From an uncultured Ruminococcus sp. (GTDB lineage: Bacteria; Bacillota; Clostridia; Oscillospirales; Acutalibacteraceae), in assembly GCA_902803585.1 (NCBI GenBank), contig CADCQO010000145.1:1-44916 (forward strand): DNA of 44,916 bases, given 5' to 3'. Shown here in pieces: positions 9,001 through 16,224 of the stretch. Below the pieces are notes generated by a model, which saw nothing but the letters and a program-made list of their open reading frames with translations, had not been told where the DNA came from and did no database searches. Every line of letters begins with the position of its first letter. The first letter of the stretch is position 1. Position numbers and translations under genes: made by a program.

Positions 9001-9918
9001 TCAGGTTAAAAAGCCGTCAATGATGGTAGTTTCAGCTTCTTCTTCTGTCATGCCTAATGTACGCAGTTTGAGAATTTGTTCGCCTGCAATTTTGCCGATA
9101 GCCGCCTCATGAATCAGTGCAGCATCATTATCCCTTGCGTGAAGTTCCGGTGCAGCATCTACTTTGCCGTTTTCAGAGATGATGGCATCGCATTCCGAAT
9201 GCCCTGTACAGGGAGCATTGCCGACAATTACCGAGTGATAGGACTGATGGGAATTATCCCTTGCAACAGAACGGGAAATCAGGTCAACACCGGAATCCTT
9301 GCCGTTCATTTCCACATGGAATTCTGTCTGTGCAGTCTGTTCCTTCTCTGTCAGGATTCTTTCACGGATATACAGCTTTGCTCCCGCTCCCAATTTCGCA
9401 TTAGTGGTACGGATTGTTTTGTCCACACCGCCTATCTGTGCAGTATCCATTTCAAGAACAGCATTTTCCTCCAGTTCAGCGTCTGTTACAGGGTCAATGG
9501 AGCGGATTCCTGTACCATGACCTTTGCCAACGTGCTTTTCCAGATATTTTACATGAGAACCTTTGCCGAGGAAAAAGCGGTGAATACCGTTGTGTCTGGC
9601 AGGTTCTCCCGTTTCAGTATGAATACCGCAGCCCGCCACGATAGTCACATCAGCATTTTCACCAACAAAAAAGTCATTGTACACCAGATCATCTACGCCG
9701 CCCTGTGTTACGCACGCAGGAATAGATACGGTTTCATCTTTTGTACCGGGAGCAATAAAAATTTCCAGACCGGGCTGGTCTTTTTTTGATTCTATTTTGA
9801 TATTTTTGCTGGATACTCTTCCGGCACACTGACCATTTTCACGGATATTGTAAGCACCCTTGAAAGAGCCGTCCCATTCAGAAATTTCTCTCAGCAAATC
9901 TTTAGTGATCTCATTCAT
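9001..9918 (-). CDS. sufB: SufB/SufD-like Fe-S cluster scaffold protein (short form)
   Basis: This scaffold protein partners with the SufC ATPase in iron-sulfur cluster assembly. At 305 residues it is much shorter than classical SufB (about 465) or SufD (about 420) and corresponds mainly to the beta-helix core plus the C-terminal helical tail. The Asn/His-rich core (DNSHQSYHSVIVGNAPCTGHSECDA split over two strands, with Cys and His residues) and the ending HEAAIGKIAGEQILKL.TLGMTEEEA are typical. The frame opens at 9945, but the ATG at 9918 is chosen because AGGAGG lies 9 bases before it and it overlaps the sufC stop (TGATG), indicating translational coupling. No sufD, sufS or sufU is present in the window. 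Confidence 0.88.
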   Translation of the reverse strand: MNEITKDLLREISEWDGSFKGAYNIRENGQCAGRVSSKNIKIESKKDQPGLEIFIAPGTKDETVSIPACVTQGGVDDLVYNDFFVGENADVTIVAGCGIHTETGEPARHNGIHRFFLGKGSHVKYLEKHVGKGHGTGIRSIDPVTDAELEENAVLEMDTAQIGGVDKTIRTTNAKLGAGAKLYIRERILTEKEQTAQTEFHVEMNGKDSGVDLISRSVARDNSHQSYHSVIVGNAPCTGHSECDAIISENGKVDAAPELHARDNDAALIHEAAIGKIAGEQILKLRTLGMTEEEAETTIIDGFLT

Positions 9919-10643
9919 CAGAACAGAGCCTCCTGTTTGTAGCATTTTCCAGTAATGGCGTTATTTTCAGTCAACACCTTCATCATATCTTCAGGTTTTC
10001 CCTGTGCCTGAATACTGCCGTTGGCAACCACAACAATTTCATCAGCAATTTTCAGAATTCTTTCCTGATGGGAGATAATGACGATGGAGCCGTTAATGTT
10101 TTTTCTCATATCCTCAAAGGTTTTTATCAGACTGGTAAAGCTCCACAGGTCAATGCCCGCCTCAGGTTCATCAAATACAGTCAGAACAGAATGTCTTGCC
10201 AGAACAGTAGCGATTTCAATACGCTTGATTTCTCCGCCGGAAAGGGTGGAGTTGACTTCACGGTCAATGTATTCCTCCGCACAAAGCCCTACCTTGCTCA
10301 TGATATCACAGACTTTGCTCAGAGGCATCTGTTCGCCTGCCGCCAGTTCGATCAGCTTTCTGACAGTAATTCCTTTGAAACGGACAGGCTGCTGAAAAGC
10401 AAAACTGATACCGGCTTTGGCTCGTTCGGTAATATCGACATCAGTAATATCGGTGTCATTAAGATAAATTTTACCGCTGTCCTGACGGTAAATACCAGCA
10501 ATAATTTTGGCAAGGGTAGTTTTACCGCCCCCGTTCGGACCAGTGATAACAACCAGTTTACCGTCCGGAACAGTCAGATTGAGATTACGGAGCACCCCGA
10601 CCCCTTCGGGGGTGTTCCACGATATATTTTCCAGCCTAAGCAA
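9918..10643 (-). CDS. sufC: SufC-like Fe-S assembly ABC ATPase
   Basis: This is a 241-residue ABC-type ATPase that drives the SufB scaffold and acts in the cytosol rather than as a transporter. Walker A is GPNGGGKTTL (residues 35-44), a Q-loop lies in AFQQPVRFKG, the signature is TLSGGEIKRIEIA and Walker B is LTVFDEPEAGIDL, which has the SufC-type EPEAGID wording. The start codon is TTG at 10643, preceded by AAGGATG; no better ATG exists. It is the first gene of the minus-strand run and has an extended -10 promoter at 10699-10727. Together with the short SufB it looks like the two-component minimal SUF-like system described for anaerobes. Confidence 0.92.
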   Translation of the reverse strand: MLRLENISWNTPEGVGVLRNLNLTVPDGKLVVITGPNGGGKTTLAKIIAGIYRQDSGKIYLNDTDITDVDITERAKAGISFAFQQPVRFKGITVRKLIELAAGEQMPLSKVCDIMSKVGLCAEEYIDREVNSTLSGGEIKRIEIATVLARHSVLTVFDEPEAGIDLWSFTSLIKTFEDMRKNINGSIVIISHQERILKIADEIVVVANGSIQAQGKPEDMMKVLTENNAITGKCYKQEALF

Positions 10644-10698
10644 TGCGAATCATCCTTTTCTTTTGAAATATTTTGGGTTTCATTGAACAATCCTATCT

Positions 10699-10727
10699 AT
10701 TATATCATACATCTGCGGAATATACAA
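10699..10727 (-). promoter_or_regulatory. Sigma-A-type promoter of sufCB (extended -10)
   Basis: On the minus strand TTGTAT (10727-10722) is followed after 17 bases by TATAAT (10704-10699) with an extended TG one base upstream. The -35 matches the consensus weakly, but the -10 is perfect. It lies about 55 bases before the sufC TTG. Confidence 0.75.
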
Positions 10728-10916
10728 ATGTTTTTTGAGGGTTTTTGCGGGGTTTTGCGAACATTCTTTCCGGCAGCAGATGTTTTTGAAAATCTGATAC
10801 TGTAAAGTATTTTGCTTTACACACGAAAGCTATGCAAACAGGCATAAAAACAGAGTTTTTTAAGACTTCAAGCCGAGCTGCTTTACCGTATTCGTCCGGA
10901 AAATCTTCACATACAT

Positions 10917-10946
10917 ATGATAATCCGTGAATATAACGCTTGTCAA
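10917..10946 (-). promoter_or_regulatory. Possible second, distal promoter for sufCB
   Basis: On the minus strand a perfect TTGACA (10946-10941) is followed after 18 bases by TATCAT (10922-10917). It would give a leader of about 270 bases before sufC. No terminator is seen between it and sufC. It is a consensus match only. Confidence 0.35.
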
Positions 10947-11004
10947 GGTAAAACCCTTTTTTCTTGAGGGAAAAATGTGTTTGATAAGAAAATTTCCTGA
11001 TATA

Positions 11005-11033
11005 TTGTACAAACCCGTTTTTTATGATATAAT
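11005..11033 (+). promoter_or_regulatory. Sigma-A-type promoter of the fhs operon (extended -10)
   Basis: TTGTAC (11005-11010), a 17-base spacer and TGATATAAT (TATAAT at 11028-11033) form an extended -10 promoter. Transcription would start near 11040 and leave a leader of about 85 bases. Confidence 0.8.
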
Positions 11034-11044
11034 GGGAACGCAGT

Positions 11045-11095
11045 ACAGTTCCGCCCTTTGATCAGGCAGGTGAAAATGCCTGACGGCAGGACTGT
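11045..11095 (+). promoter_or_regulatory. Structured leader of fhs (candidate cis-acting RNA)
   Basis: The leader folds into a two-tier hairpin. The outer helix has 11 positions (acagttccgcc at 11045-11055 with ggcaggactgt at 11085-11095; one C-A mismatch and one G-U pair). The inner 7-bp helix is tcaggca (11062-11068) with tgcctga (11077-11083), closing an 8-base loop. A 6-base bulge (ctttga) lies on the 5' side. A competing 4-bp hairpin (cctg/cagg at 11079-11090) would break the outer helix. It does not show the conserved elements I know for THF or ZTP riboswitches. Whether it senses a ligand is unknown. Confidence 0.4.
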
Positions 11096-11127
11096 CTGTA
11101 TTTTAAACATTTGAGGGAGAGATGAAT

Positions 11128-12795
11128 ATGCTTTCGGATATCGAAATTGCTCAGCAGGCAAAACCTGAACCGATACGGCAAATTGCACAGAAGCTGGGTA
11201 TTGATGAGGATTATCTGGAATATTACGGCAAGTATAAAGCAAAGCTGTCAGAGGAACTCATCAGGGAAAAAGCAGCAGGAAAGGACGGTAAGCTGATTTT
11301 AGTAACCGCTATCAATCCGACCCCTGCCGGAGAGGGTAAAACAACAACCTCTGTCGGACTGGGTGATGCACTTTCCAGAATCGGCAAAAAGACAATCATT
11401 GCACTGCGTGAACCATCGCTGGGACCGGTGTTTGGCGTCAAGGGCGGTGCAGCCGGCGGCGGTTATGCACAGGTAATTCCTATGGAAGATATCAATCTGC
11501 ACTTCACAGGCGATATGCACGCTATTACAGCTGCCAATAACCTGCTCTGTGCAATGCTCGATAACCATATTCAGCAGGGAAATGCACTCGGTATTGATGT
11601 AAAGAGAATTCTTATCAAGCGCTGTCTGGATATGAATGACCGTGAGCTGAGAAATATTGTGGCAGGCTTAGGCGGCAGGGTAAATGGTGTACCCCGTGAG
11701 GACGGTTTTATTATTACTGTCGCCAGCGAGGTTATGGCAATCCTTTGCCTGTCTGCTGATGTAACGGATCTGAAAGAAAGACTCGGCAGCATTCTGGTAG
11801 CGTATACATTTGAAGGCAAGCCTGTTTATGCGGCTGATCTGAAAGCCAATGGCGCAATGGCAGCATTGCTGAAAGATGCTGTCAAACCGAATCTGGTACA
11901 GACACTGGAGGGAACACCCGCTATTATGCACGGCGGCCCCTTTGCTAATATTGCACATGGCTGCAACTCAGTCAGAGCAACGAAACTTGGTCTGAAACTG
12001 GCGGATTATTGCGTAACAGAGGCAGGCTTCGGTTCGGATCTGGGTGCAGAAAAGTTTTTTGATATCAAATGCCGTAAAGCCGGACTGAAACCATCGGCAG
12101 TTGTTCTGGTTGCAACAGTTCGTGCGCTGAAATATAACGGCGGCGTACCGAAGGCGGATTTGGGACAGGAGAATCTTGAAGCCCTGAAAAAAGGCATTGT
12201 CAATCTGGGTGTACATATCGGAAATATGCATAAGTATGGCGTACCGGTAGTTGTTGCCATCAACCGTTTCGGTGCAGATACGGATGCAGAACTGTCCTTT
12301 GTTGAAGACTACTGCAAGAGTCTTGGTGCAGACTTCACTTTGTCAGAAGTTTTTGCCAAAGGCGGCGAAGGCGGCAGAGAATTAGCGGAAAAAGTAGCGG
12401 CAGCTGTGGAGAAGCCTTCTGAATTTCACCCGCTGTATGCGCTGGATCTGTCCGTCAAAGAGAAAATTGAAACGATTGCCCGCCAGATCTACGGTGCTGA
12501 CGGCGTGATTTATACCACAGCAGCAGAAAAGGCGATTGCTGAAATCGAGAAGCTGAATGTACAGGGTCTTCCGGTTTGTATTGCCAAAACACAGTATTCC
12601 CTGTCAGATGATCCGACTTTGCTGGGTCAGCCGAAAGACTTCAAAATCACGGTGCGTGATGCCCGTCTGTCAAACGGTGCAGGATTTGTTGTTGTTTACA
12701 CAGGTGATATCATGACAATGCCCGGACTGCCCAAAGTACCAGCTGCCGAAAAAATTGACGTGGATGCCAACGGCAGAATCACAGGACTTTTCTGA
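11128..12795 (+). CDS. fhs: Formate--tetrahydrofolate ligase
   Basis: This enzyme makes 10-formyl-THF from formate, THF and ATP, feeding one-carbon metabolism in purine synthesis or acetogenic/reductive pathways. The protein has the expected length of 555 residues, the ATP-binding loop TPAGEGKTTTSVGLGDAL near 64-81, and family blocks such as REPSLGPVFG.KGGAAGGGYAQV and HGGPFANIAHGCNS. Two in-frame ATGs exist at 11122 and 11128. The second is preferred because the GAGGGAG Shine-Dalgarno ends about 8 bases before it but only 2 bases before the first, and homologues begin M-x-S/T-D-I-E-I-A. It heads an operon with tsaE 17 bases downstream. Confidence 0.97.
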   Translation: MLSDIEIAQQAKPEPIRQIAQKLGIDEDYLEYYGKYKAKLSEELIREKAAGKDGKLILVTAINPTPAGEGKTTTSVGLGDALSRIGKKTIIALREPSLGPVFGVKGGAAGGGYAQVIPMEDINLHFTGDMHAITAANNLLCAMLDNHIQQGNALGIDVKRILIKRCLDMNDRELRNIVAGLGGRVNGVPREDGFIITVASEVMAILCLSADVTDLKERLGSILVAYTFEGKPVYAADLKANGAMAALLKDAVKPNLVQTLEGTPAIMHGGPFANIAHGCNSVRATKLGLKLADYCVTEAGFGSDLGAEKFFDIKCRKAGLKPSAVVLVATVRALKYNGGVPKADLGQENLEALKKGIVNLGVHIGNMHKYGVPVVVAINRFGADTDAELSFVEDYCKSLGADFTLSEVFAKGGEGGRELAEKVAAAVEKPSEFHPLYALDLSVKEKIETIARQIYGADGVIYTTAAEKAIAEIEKLNVQGLPVCIAKTQYSLSDDPTLLGQPKDFKITVRDARLSNGAGFVVVYTGDIMTMPGLPKVPAAEKIDVDANGRITGLF

Positions 12796-12812
12796 TAGGA
12801 GAGAGGAAAGCA

Positions 12813-13235
12813 GTGCAAAAGCTTTTGAGTACCTCCGAACAGCAGACGGAGGAGTTAGCGGAACGGCTGGCGCAGACCCTGAAAGGAAACGAAATCATTG
12901 CCATGTTCGGCGGTATGGGTGTCGGAAAAACGGCTTTTACCAGAGGTCTTGCCAGAGGTCTGGGCATTACCGACGGCGTAGCCAGTCCGACCTTTGCCCT
13001 TGTGCATGAGTATGAGGGGAAATATATGCTTTATCATTTCGATATGTACCGCATCAATTCCTACGATGATTTGTATTCTACCGGTTTTTTCGATTATCAG
13101 GATAACGGCGTAATGGTTGTTGAATGGAGCGAAAACATCGAGCCGTTTCTTCCGAAAGACAGAATTAATGTTACCATTCGCCGCGTGTCTGACAATGAAC
13201 GGGAGATAATGATAGAGGGGGCAGAAATACAATGA
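12813..13235 (+). CDS. tsaE: tRNA t6A biosynthesis ATPase TsaE
   Basis: TsaE is the ATPase that works with TsaB and TsaD to form threonylcarbamoyl-adenosine at position 37 of ANN-decoding tRNAs. The 140-residue protein has Walker A GGMGVGKTAFTR (residues 33-44), the switch-like SPTFALVHEY and the family block YHFDMYRI...D..STGFFDY followed by VVEWSENI. The start is GTG at 12813, preceded by GAGAGGAAAG. Its stop overlaps the tsaB start by four bases (ATGA), which indicates translational coupling. Confidence 0.95.
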   Translation: MQKLLSTSEQQTEELAERLAQTLKGNEIIAMFGGMGVGKTAFTRGLARGLGITDGVASPTFALVHEYEGKYMLYHFDMYRINSYDDLYSTGFFDYQDNGVMVVEWSENIEPFLPKDRINVTIRRVSDNEREIMIEGAEIQ

Positions 13236-13942
13236 TAATACTGGCAATAGATACCTCAGCATCTCCTGTATCTGCAGCTGTTTTGCGGGACGGTTGTCTG
13301 GTGGGAGAATTTTTTCTGAATACCAAAACGACCCACAGTCAGACCCTGATGCCGATGGTAGAATCCATTTTGTCGCTGTCAGGTATAGGTCTGAGTGACA
13401 TAGATGTGTTTGCAGTGAATGCGGGACCAGGTTCTTTTACGGGTGTCAGAATCGGTGTTGCCTCCATCAAAGGAATGACTTTGGCGCAGGAAAAGCCCTG
13501 TGCAGCGGTTTCTACATTAGCGGCGATGGCATATGGTTTGCCGTATACCAACGGAATAGTATGTGCTGTTATGGATGCCCGCTGTTCACAGGTATATAAT
13601 GCTTTGTTCCGTTTAAAAAACGGTTCCGCAGAACGTCTGACAGAAGACCGGGCACTTTCTATTGAAGAATTGTCCGCAGAATTGTTGTCCTATGCGGGAG
13701 AAGAGATTTATCTGGCAGGAGACGGCGCAGAGTTGTGTTTTCAGAATTTTGCGGGCAAAGTGCCGGGTATTGTCATGACACCAATGAATATTCGTTACCA
13801 GCATGCTTATGGAACAGCAAGGGCAGCAGAACGATTGATAGAGGAAAACCGTCTTTGTTCATCAGATGAGCTGATGCCGGTTTATCTGCGTGTACCACAG
13901 GCGGAACGTGAACGTCTGGCAAGACAGCAGCAGACAACTTAA
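13232..13942 (+). CDS. tsaB: tRNA t6A biosynthesis protein TsaB
   Basis: This 236-residue ASKHA-fold protein is the non-catalytic partner of TsaD in t6A formation. The N-terminus (LAIDTSASPVSAAVL) and the blocks HSQTLMPMVESIL and NAGPGSFTGVRIGVASIKG are diagnostic. The C-terminal half is variable as in the family. The gene overlaps tsaE by ATGA. In Bacillus rimI and tsaD follow tsaB, but here rpiB follows instead, so tsaD must lie elsewhere. Confidence 0.94.
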   Translation: MIILAIDTSASPVSAAVLRDGCLVGEFFLNTKTTHSQTLMPMVESILSLSGIGLSDIDVFAVNAGPGSFTGVRIGVASIKGMTLAQEKPCAAVSTLAAMAYGLPYTNGIVCAVMDARCSQVYNALFRLKNGSAERLTEDRALSIEELSAELLSYAGEEIYLAGDGAELCFQNFAGKVPGIVMTPMNIRYQHAYGTARAAERLIEENRLCSSDELMPVYLRVPQAERERLARQQQTT

Positions 13943-13968
13943 CAGGACGGAGAGAAAGGGAGATTGAC

Positions 13969-14427
13969 GTGAAATTAGCTTTAGCAGCTGATCATGGTGC
14001 TTTTGAATTGAAAGAATCTATTAAAAAGCATTTGGAAGAAAAAGGAATTGAATACAAGGACTTCGGGTGTTTTTCGAAAGAGTCGGTAGATTATCCTCGT
14101 TTTGCATATATGGCAGCCAAAGCGGTAGCCAACGGCGAATATGACTTCGGTGTTATTTGCTGTACAACTGGTCTTGGTGTTTCCATCGCAGCTAACAAGG
14201 TTGACGGTATACGTGCGGCGGTCTGTACCAATGAAATGCTTGCAGAGATGACAAGACGCCACAATAATGCCAATGTCATCTGTATGGGACAGAAAGTGGT
14301 ATCGCAGGAATTAGCTGATAAATTAGTTGATATTTTCACAACAACTGAATTTGAAGGCGGCCGTCACCAGCGCAGAGTAGATTTGCTGACAGCTATCGAA
14401 AATGGGGAAGATATCTCTGTTTCATAA
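13969..14427 (+). CDS. rpiB: Ribose-5-phosphate isomerase B (RpiB/LacAB family)
   Basis: This enzyme interconverts ribose 5-phosphate and ribulose 5-phosphate in the pentose phosphate pathway. The 152-residue protein shows AADHGAFELKE near the N-terminus (Asp8, His9), DYP, and the catalytic segment ICCTTGLGVSIAANK, where Cys65 aligns with the catalytic cysteine and TTG replaces the commoner GTG. RAAVCTNEMLAEMTRRHNNANV...MG follows. LacA/LacB and allose-phosphate isomerases share the fold, so the substrate is inferred. The start is GTG with AAAGGGAG upstream. It is the last gene of the fhs operon and ends before a terminator. Confidence 0.9.
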   Translation: MKLALAADHGAFELKESIKKHLEEKGIEYKDFGCFSKESVDYPRFAYMAAKAVANGEYDFGVICCTTGLGVSIAANKVDGIRAAVCTNEMLAEMTRRHNNANVICMGQKVVSQELADKLVDIFTTTEFEGGRHQRRVDLLTAIENGEDISVS

Positions 14428-14502
14428 TTTTACCCGTTTTGAGGACGGGCGGATTTGATACAATGCTGTACTGAAAAAAGAGTCCTTCAAAACAGGAAAA
14501 GA

Positions 14503-14540
14503 AAACGGATCGCTTCACACTGACTGGAAACGATCCGTTT
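14503..14540. terminator. Bidirectional terminator between rpiB and the Cys-rich peptide gene
   Basis: A 10-bp perfect stem (aaacggatcg at 14503-14512 with cgatccgttt at 14531-14540) has an 18-base loop. Leftward it is followed by a U-rich tail (ttttcttttcctgtttt on the minus strand). Rightward the tail is weaker (gatttattta). Confidence 0.7.
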
Positions 14541-14649
14541 GATTTATTTAACGATCTTTTCCTGCGGAGCGTTCAGACAAGGTTTCGCAAAAACACGAAC
14601 GGGCAGGTTATAAAGGATTCAGACTTCCGTCTGTGAATCGTGCTGAAGC

Positions 14650-14790
14650 TTAGCAGCCGCAGCCACAGCTGTTGTTGTCGTTGCAGCCACAGCCGCATCC
14701 GCCGTTGTTGCCGCCGCAGCAGCAGAGAATGACGATCAGAAGAATCACCCAAGCACAGCTGTTGTTACCAAAAAAACCATTGTTACACAT
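14650..14790 (-). CDS. Small Cys/Gly/Asn-rich single-pass membrane peptide (46 aa), unknown function
   Basis: This short ORF reads MCNNGFFGNNSC, then a hydrophobic core AWVILLIVIL, then CCCGG and a tail alternating Cys, Gly and Asn (GGCGCGCNDNN, SCGCGC). It has 12 cysteines in 46 residues. A near-perfect Shine-Dalgarno (aaaggagg) lies 9 bases before the ATG, which strongly supports translation. It is directly downstream of sigG on the same strand (87 bases). The layout of short Gly/Cys-rich arms around one membrane helix resembles small sporulation/spore-coat peptides of the YjcZ type, but I cannot assign it to a family. Metal binding or disulfide cross-linking in the spore envelope is speculation. 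Confidence 0.75.
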   Translation of the reverse strand: MCNNGFFGNNSCAWVILLIVILCCCGGNNGGCGCGCNDNNSCGCGC

Positions 14791-14877
14791 AACATCTTTC
14801 CTCCTTTGATTGATTACATTCCATAATACGCATACGGGCGTTTTTTGTTACAACAATCAAAGAAGGTCGGAAAAGTT

Positions 14878-15660
14878 TTACAAGTCTTTTTTGATTTTGC
14901 CGAGAACCGTTTTTTCCAGTCGGGATACTTGTGCCTGACTGATGCCGATTTCTTCGGCTACCTCTGTCTGAGTTTTCCCTTTGAAAAAGCGCAGGGACAG
15001 AATGCGTTTTTCTCTGTCACTGAGCGCACGGATTGCTTCCTTCAGTACAATCTCATCTATCCAGTTTTTGTCATCGTTATGGTCACCTATCTGATCCATC
15101 ACATAAACCGTGTCCGTTCCATCTGTATAGATAGGTTCATACAGAGAAACGGGCTCTATAATTGCTTCCAGCGCAATGATGACATTTTCTCTCGGCAAAT
15201 CCAGAGCAGAAGAAATTTCTTCCACTGTGGGTTCCCGATTGTGTTCCGAAAGAAAAGTTTCTTTGAACTGCATTGCACGGTAAGCGGTATCCCGCAAAGA
15301 ACGGCTGACCCTTACGGTGTTGTTGTCCCGAAGATAACGGCGTACTTCACCGATAATCATTGGTACGCCATAGGTCGAAAAGCGCACTTCTTTGTCGCAA
15401 TTAAAATTGTCGATTGCCTTCATCAGACCGATACAGCCCACCTGAAAAAGGTCGTCAGGATTATCGCCTCTGCCGGCAAAACGCTGGATAACGCTCAGCA
15501 CTAAGCGCAGGTTTCCCTTTATCATTTCTTCACGAGCCTGTTTTTTTTCTTCCGGACTGCCGTTTTTGATCGTGCGGAGCAGTTCCTGCTTACGGTTTTC
15601 GGATAACACAGGGAGAGCGGCAGTATTCACACCGCATATTTCTACTTTGTTGAACGACAA
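14878..15660 (-). CDS. sigG: RNA polymerase sporulation sigma factor SigG (sigma-G)
   Basis: This is the late forespore sigma factor. The N-terminus NKVEICGVNTAALPVL is the SigG signature. Region 2 (GNLRLVLSVIQRF, DDLFQVGCIGLMKAIDNF, VRFSTYGVPMIIGEVRRYLRDN), region 3 and the region 4 helix-turn-helix (KTQTEVAEEIGISQAQVSRLEK) follow. The frame is open to 15765, but the TTG at 15660 is the likely start: GGAGG lies 7 bases before it and the resulting 260 residues equal the Bacillus length. It is preceded by the ferredoxin terminator. Unlike Bacillus, spoIIGA and sigE are not adjacent. A sigma-G/F-like promoter precedes it. Confidence 0.95.
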   Translation of the reverse strand: MSFNKVEICGVNTAALPVLSENRKQELLRTIKNGSPEEKKQAREEMIKGNLRLVLSVIQRFAGRGDNPDDLFQVGCIGLMKAIDNFNCDKEVRFSTYGVPMIIGEVRRYLRDNNTVRVSRSLRDTAYRAMQFKETFLSEHNREPTVEEISSALDLPRENVIIALEAIIEPVSLYEPIYTDGTDTVYVMDQIGDHNDDKNWIDEIVLKEAIRALSDREKRILSLRFFKGKTQTEVAEEIGISQAQVSRLEKTVLGKIKKDL

Positions 15661-15688
15661 AACAATTCCTCCATCTTTCAGATAGAGG

Positions 15689-15718
15689 AAGTATAGACGT
15701 TTTTTGATGATGTCATGC
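15689..15718 (-). promoter_or_regulatory. Candidate sigma-G/sigma-F-type promoter of sigG
   Basis: On the minus strand GCATG (15718-15714) is followed after 18 bases by TATACTT (15695-15689). This matches the forespore consensus G-N-A-T-R fully and C-A-H-N-H-T-A at five of seven positions. It is correctly placed, about 29 bases before the TTG start, between the ferredoxin terminator and sigG. It suggests forespore-specific or autoregulated expression. Confidence 0.45.
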
Positions 15719-15737
15719 ACGGGAACGAAAAGAAAAA

Positions 15738-15772
15738 ACCGGCAGGATACCGTTAAAGATATCACTGCCGGT
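15738..15772 (-). terminator. Intrinsic terminator of the ferredoxin gene
   Basis: An 8-bp stem (accggcag at 15738-15745 with ctgccggt at 15765-15772) is extended inward by gata/tatc. It is followed on the minus strand by U6 (A-run at 15732-15737). It separates the ferredoxin transcript from sigG. Confidence 0.88.
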
Positions 15773-15794
15773 CTTTGGGTTACATGATTGCTTA

Positions 15795-15965
15795 TCAGCC
15801 CTCAGAAGGAGCACCAACAGGACATACGCCTGCGCAGACACCGCAATCCAGACAAGCATCTGCATCGATCTCGTACTTGCCGTCGCCTTCAGAAATAGCG
15901 CCTACAGGACACTCGCCTGCACAAGCACCGCAGGAGATGCACTCATCAGAAATTTTATAAGCCAT
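15795..15965 (-). CDS. Clostridial-type 2[4Fe-4S] ferredoxin
   Basis: This small electron carrier of 56 residues has two typical cluster motifs, CISCGACAGECP and CLDCGVCAGVCP, separated by an acidic stretch. Such ferredoxins serve pyruvate:ferredoxin oxidoreductase, hydrogenase and related enzymes in anaerobes. The ATG at 15965 is preceded by AAAGGAGG at 8 bases; the frame opens 16 codons earlier but lacks a start signal there. It is a monocistronic gene with its own extended -10 promoter and terminator, as expected for an abundant protein. Confidence 0.97.
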   Translation of the reverse strand: MAYKISDECISCGACAGECPVGAISEGDGKYEIDADACLDCGVCAGVCPVGAPSEG

Positions 15966-15995
15966 GGTATTGCCTCCTTTAATTAAACTGAAAGT

Positions 15996-16024
15996 ATTAT
16001 AGCATACCGTCATAGAAAAATCAA
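15996..16024 (-). promoter_or_regulatory. Sigma-A-type promoter of the ferredoxin gene (extended -10)
   Basis: On the minus strand TTGATT (16024-16019), a 17-base spacer and TGCTATAAT (TATAAT at 16001-15996) form a strong promoter 30 bases before the start codon. The remainder of the intergenic region, 16025-16220, is AT-rich and shows no gene. Confidence 0.85.
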
Positions 16025-16224
16025 TGTTTTTTATTATTTTTCCGATAAGATTTGTGCTGATTTTTCCGAAAATATTTAGTGGTTCAAGACAATATTTTTT
16101 GTCGATGTTGAAAAAACACGACGTTATAGGTTAAAAATGTCTAATCAGAATGGGGCAAAGAAAATTTGCCGTACTTCATGAAATGAATAATGAATGGCTG
16201 CAGAAGAAGCGTTGTAAATAGATA

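Larger units (their letters stand above)
10644..11127. other. Divergent intergenic region between sufC and fhs
   Basis: This 480-base gap holds the suf and fhs promoters, a possible second suf promoter and the fhs leader, all listed separately. A short perfect hairpin (tgtaaag at 10801-10807 with ctttaca at 10815-10821) and a T/G-rich stretch at 10730-10760 are also visible. I see no credible protein-coding gene in 10740-10990. Confidence 0.5.
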
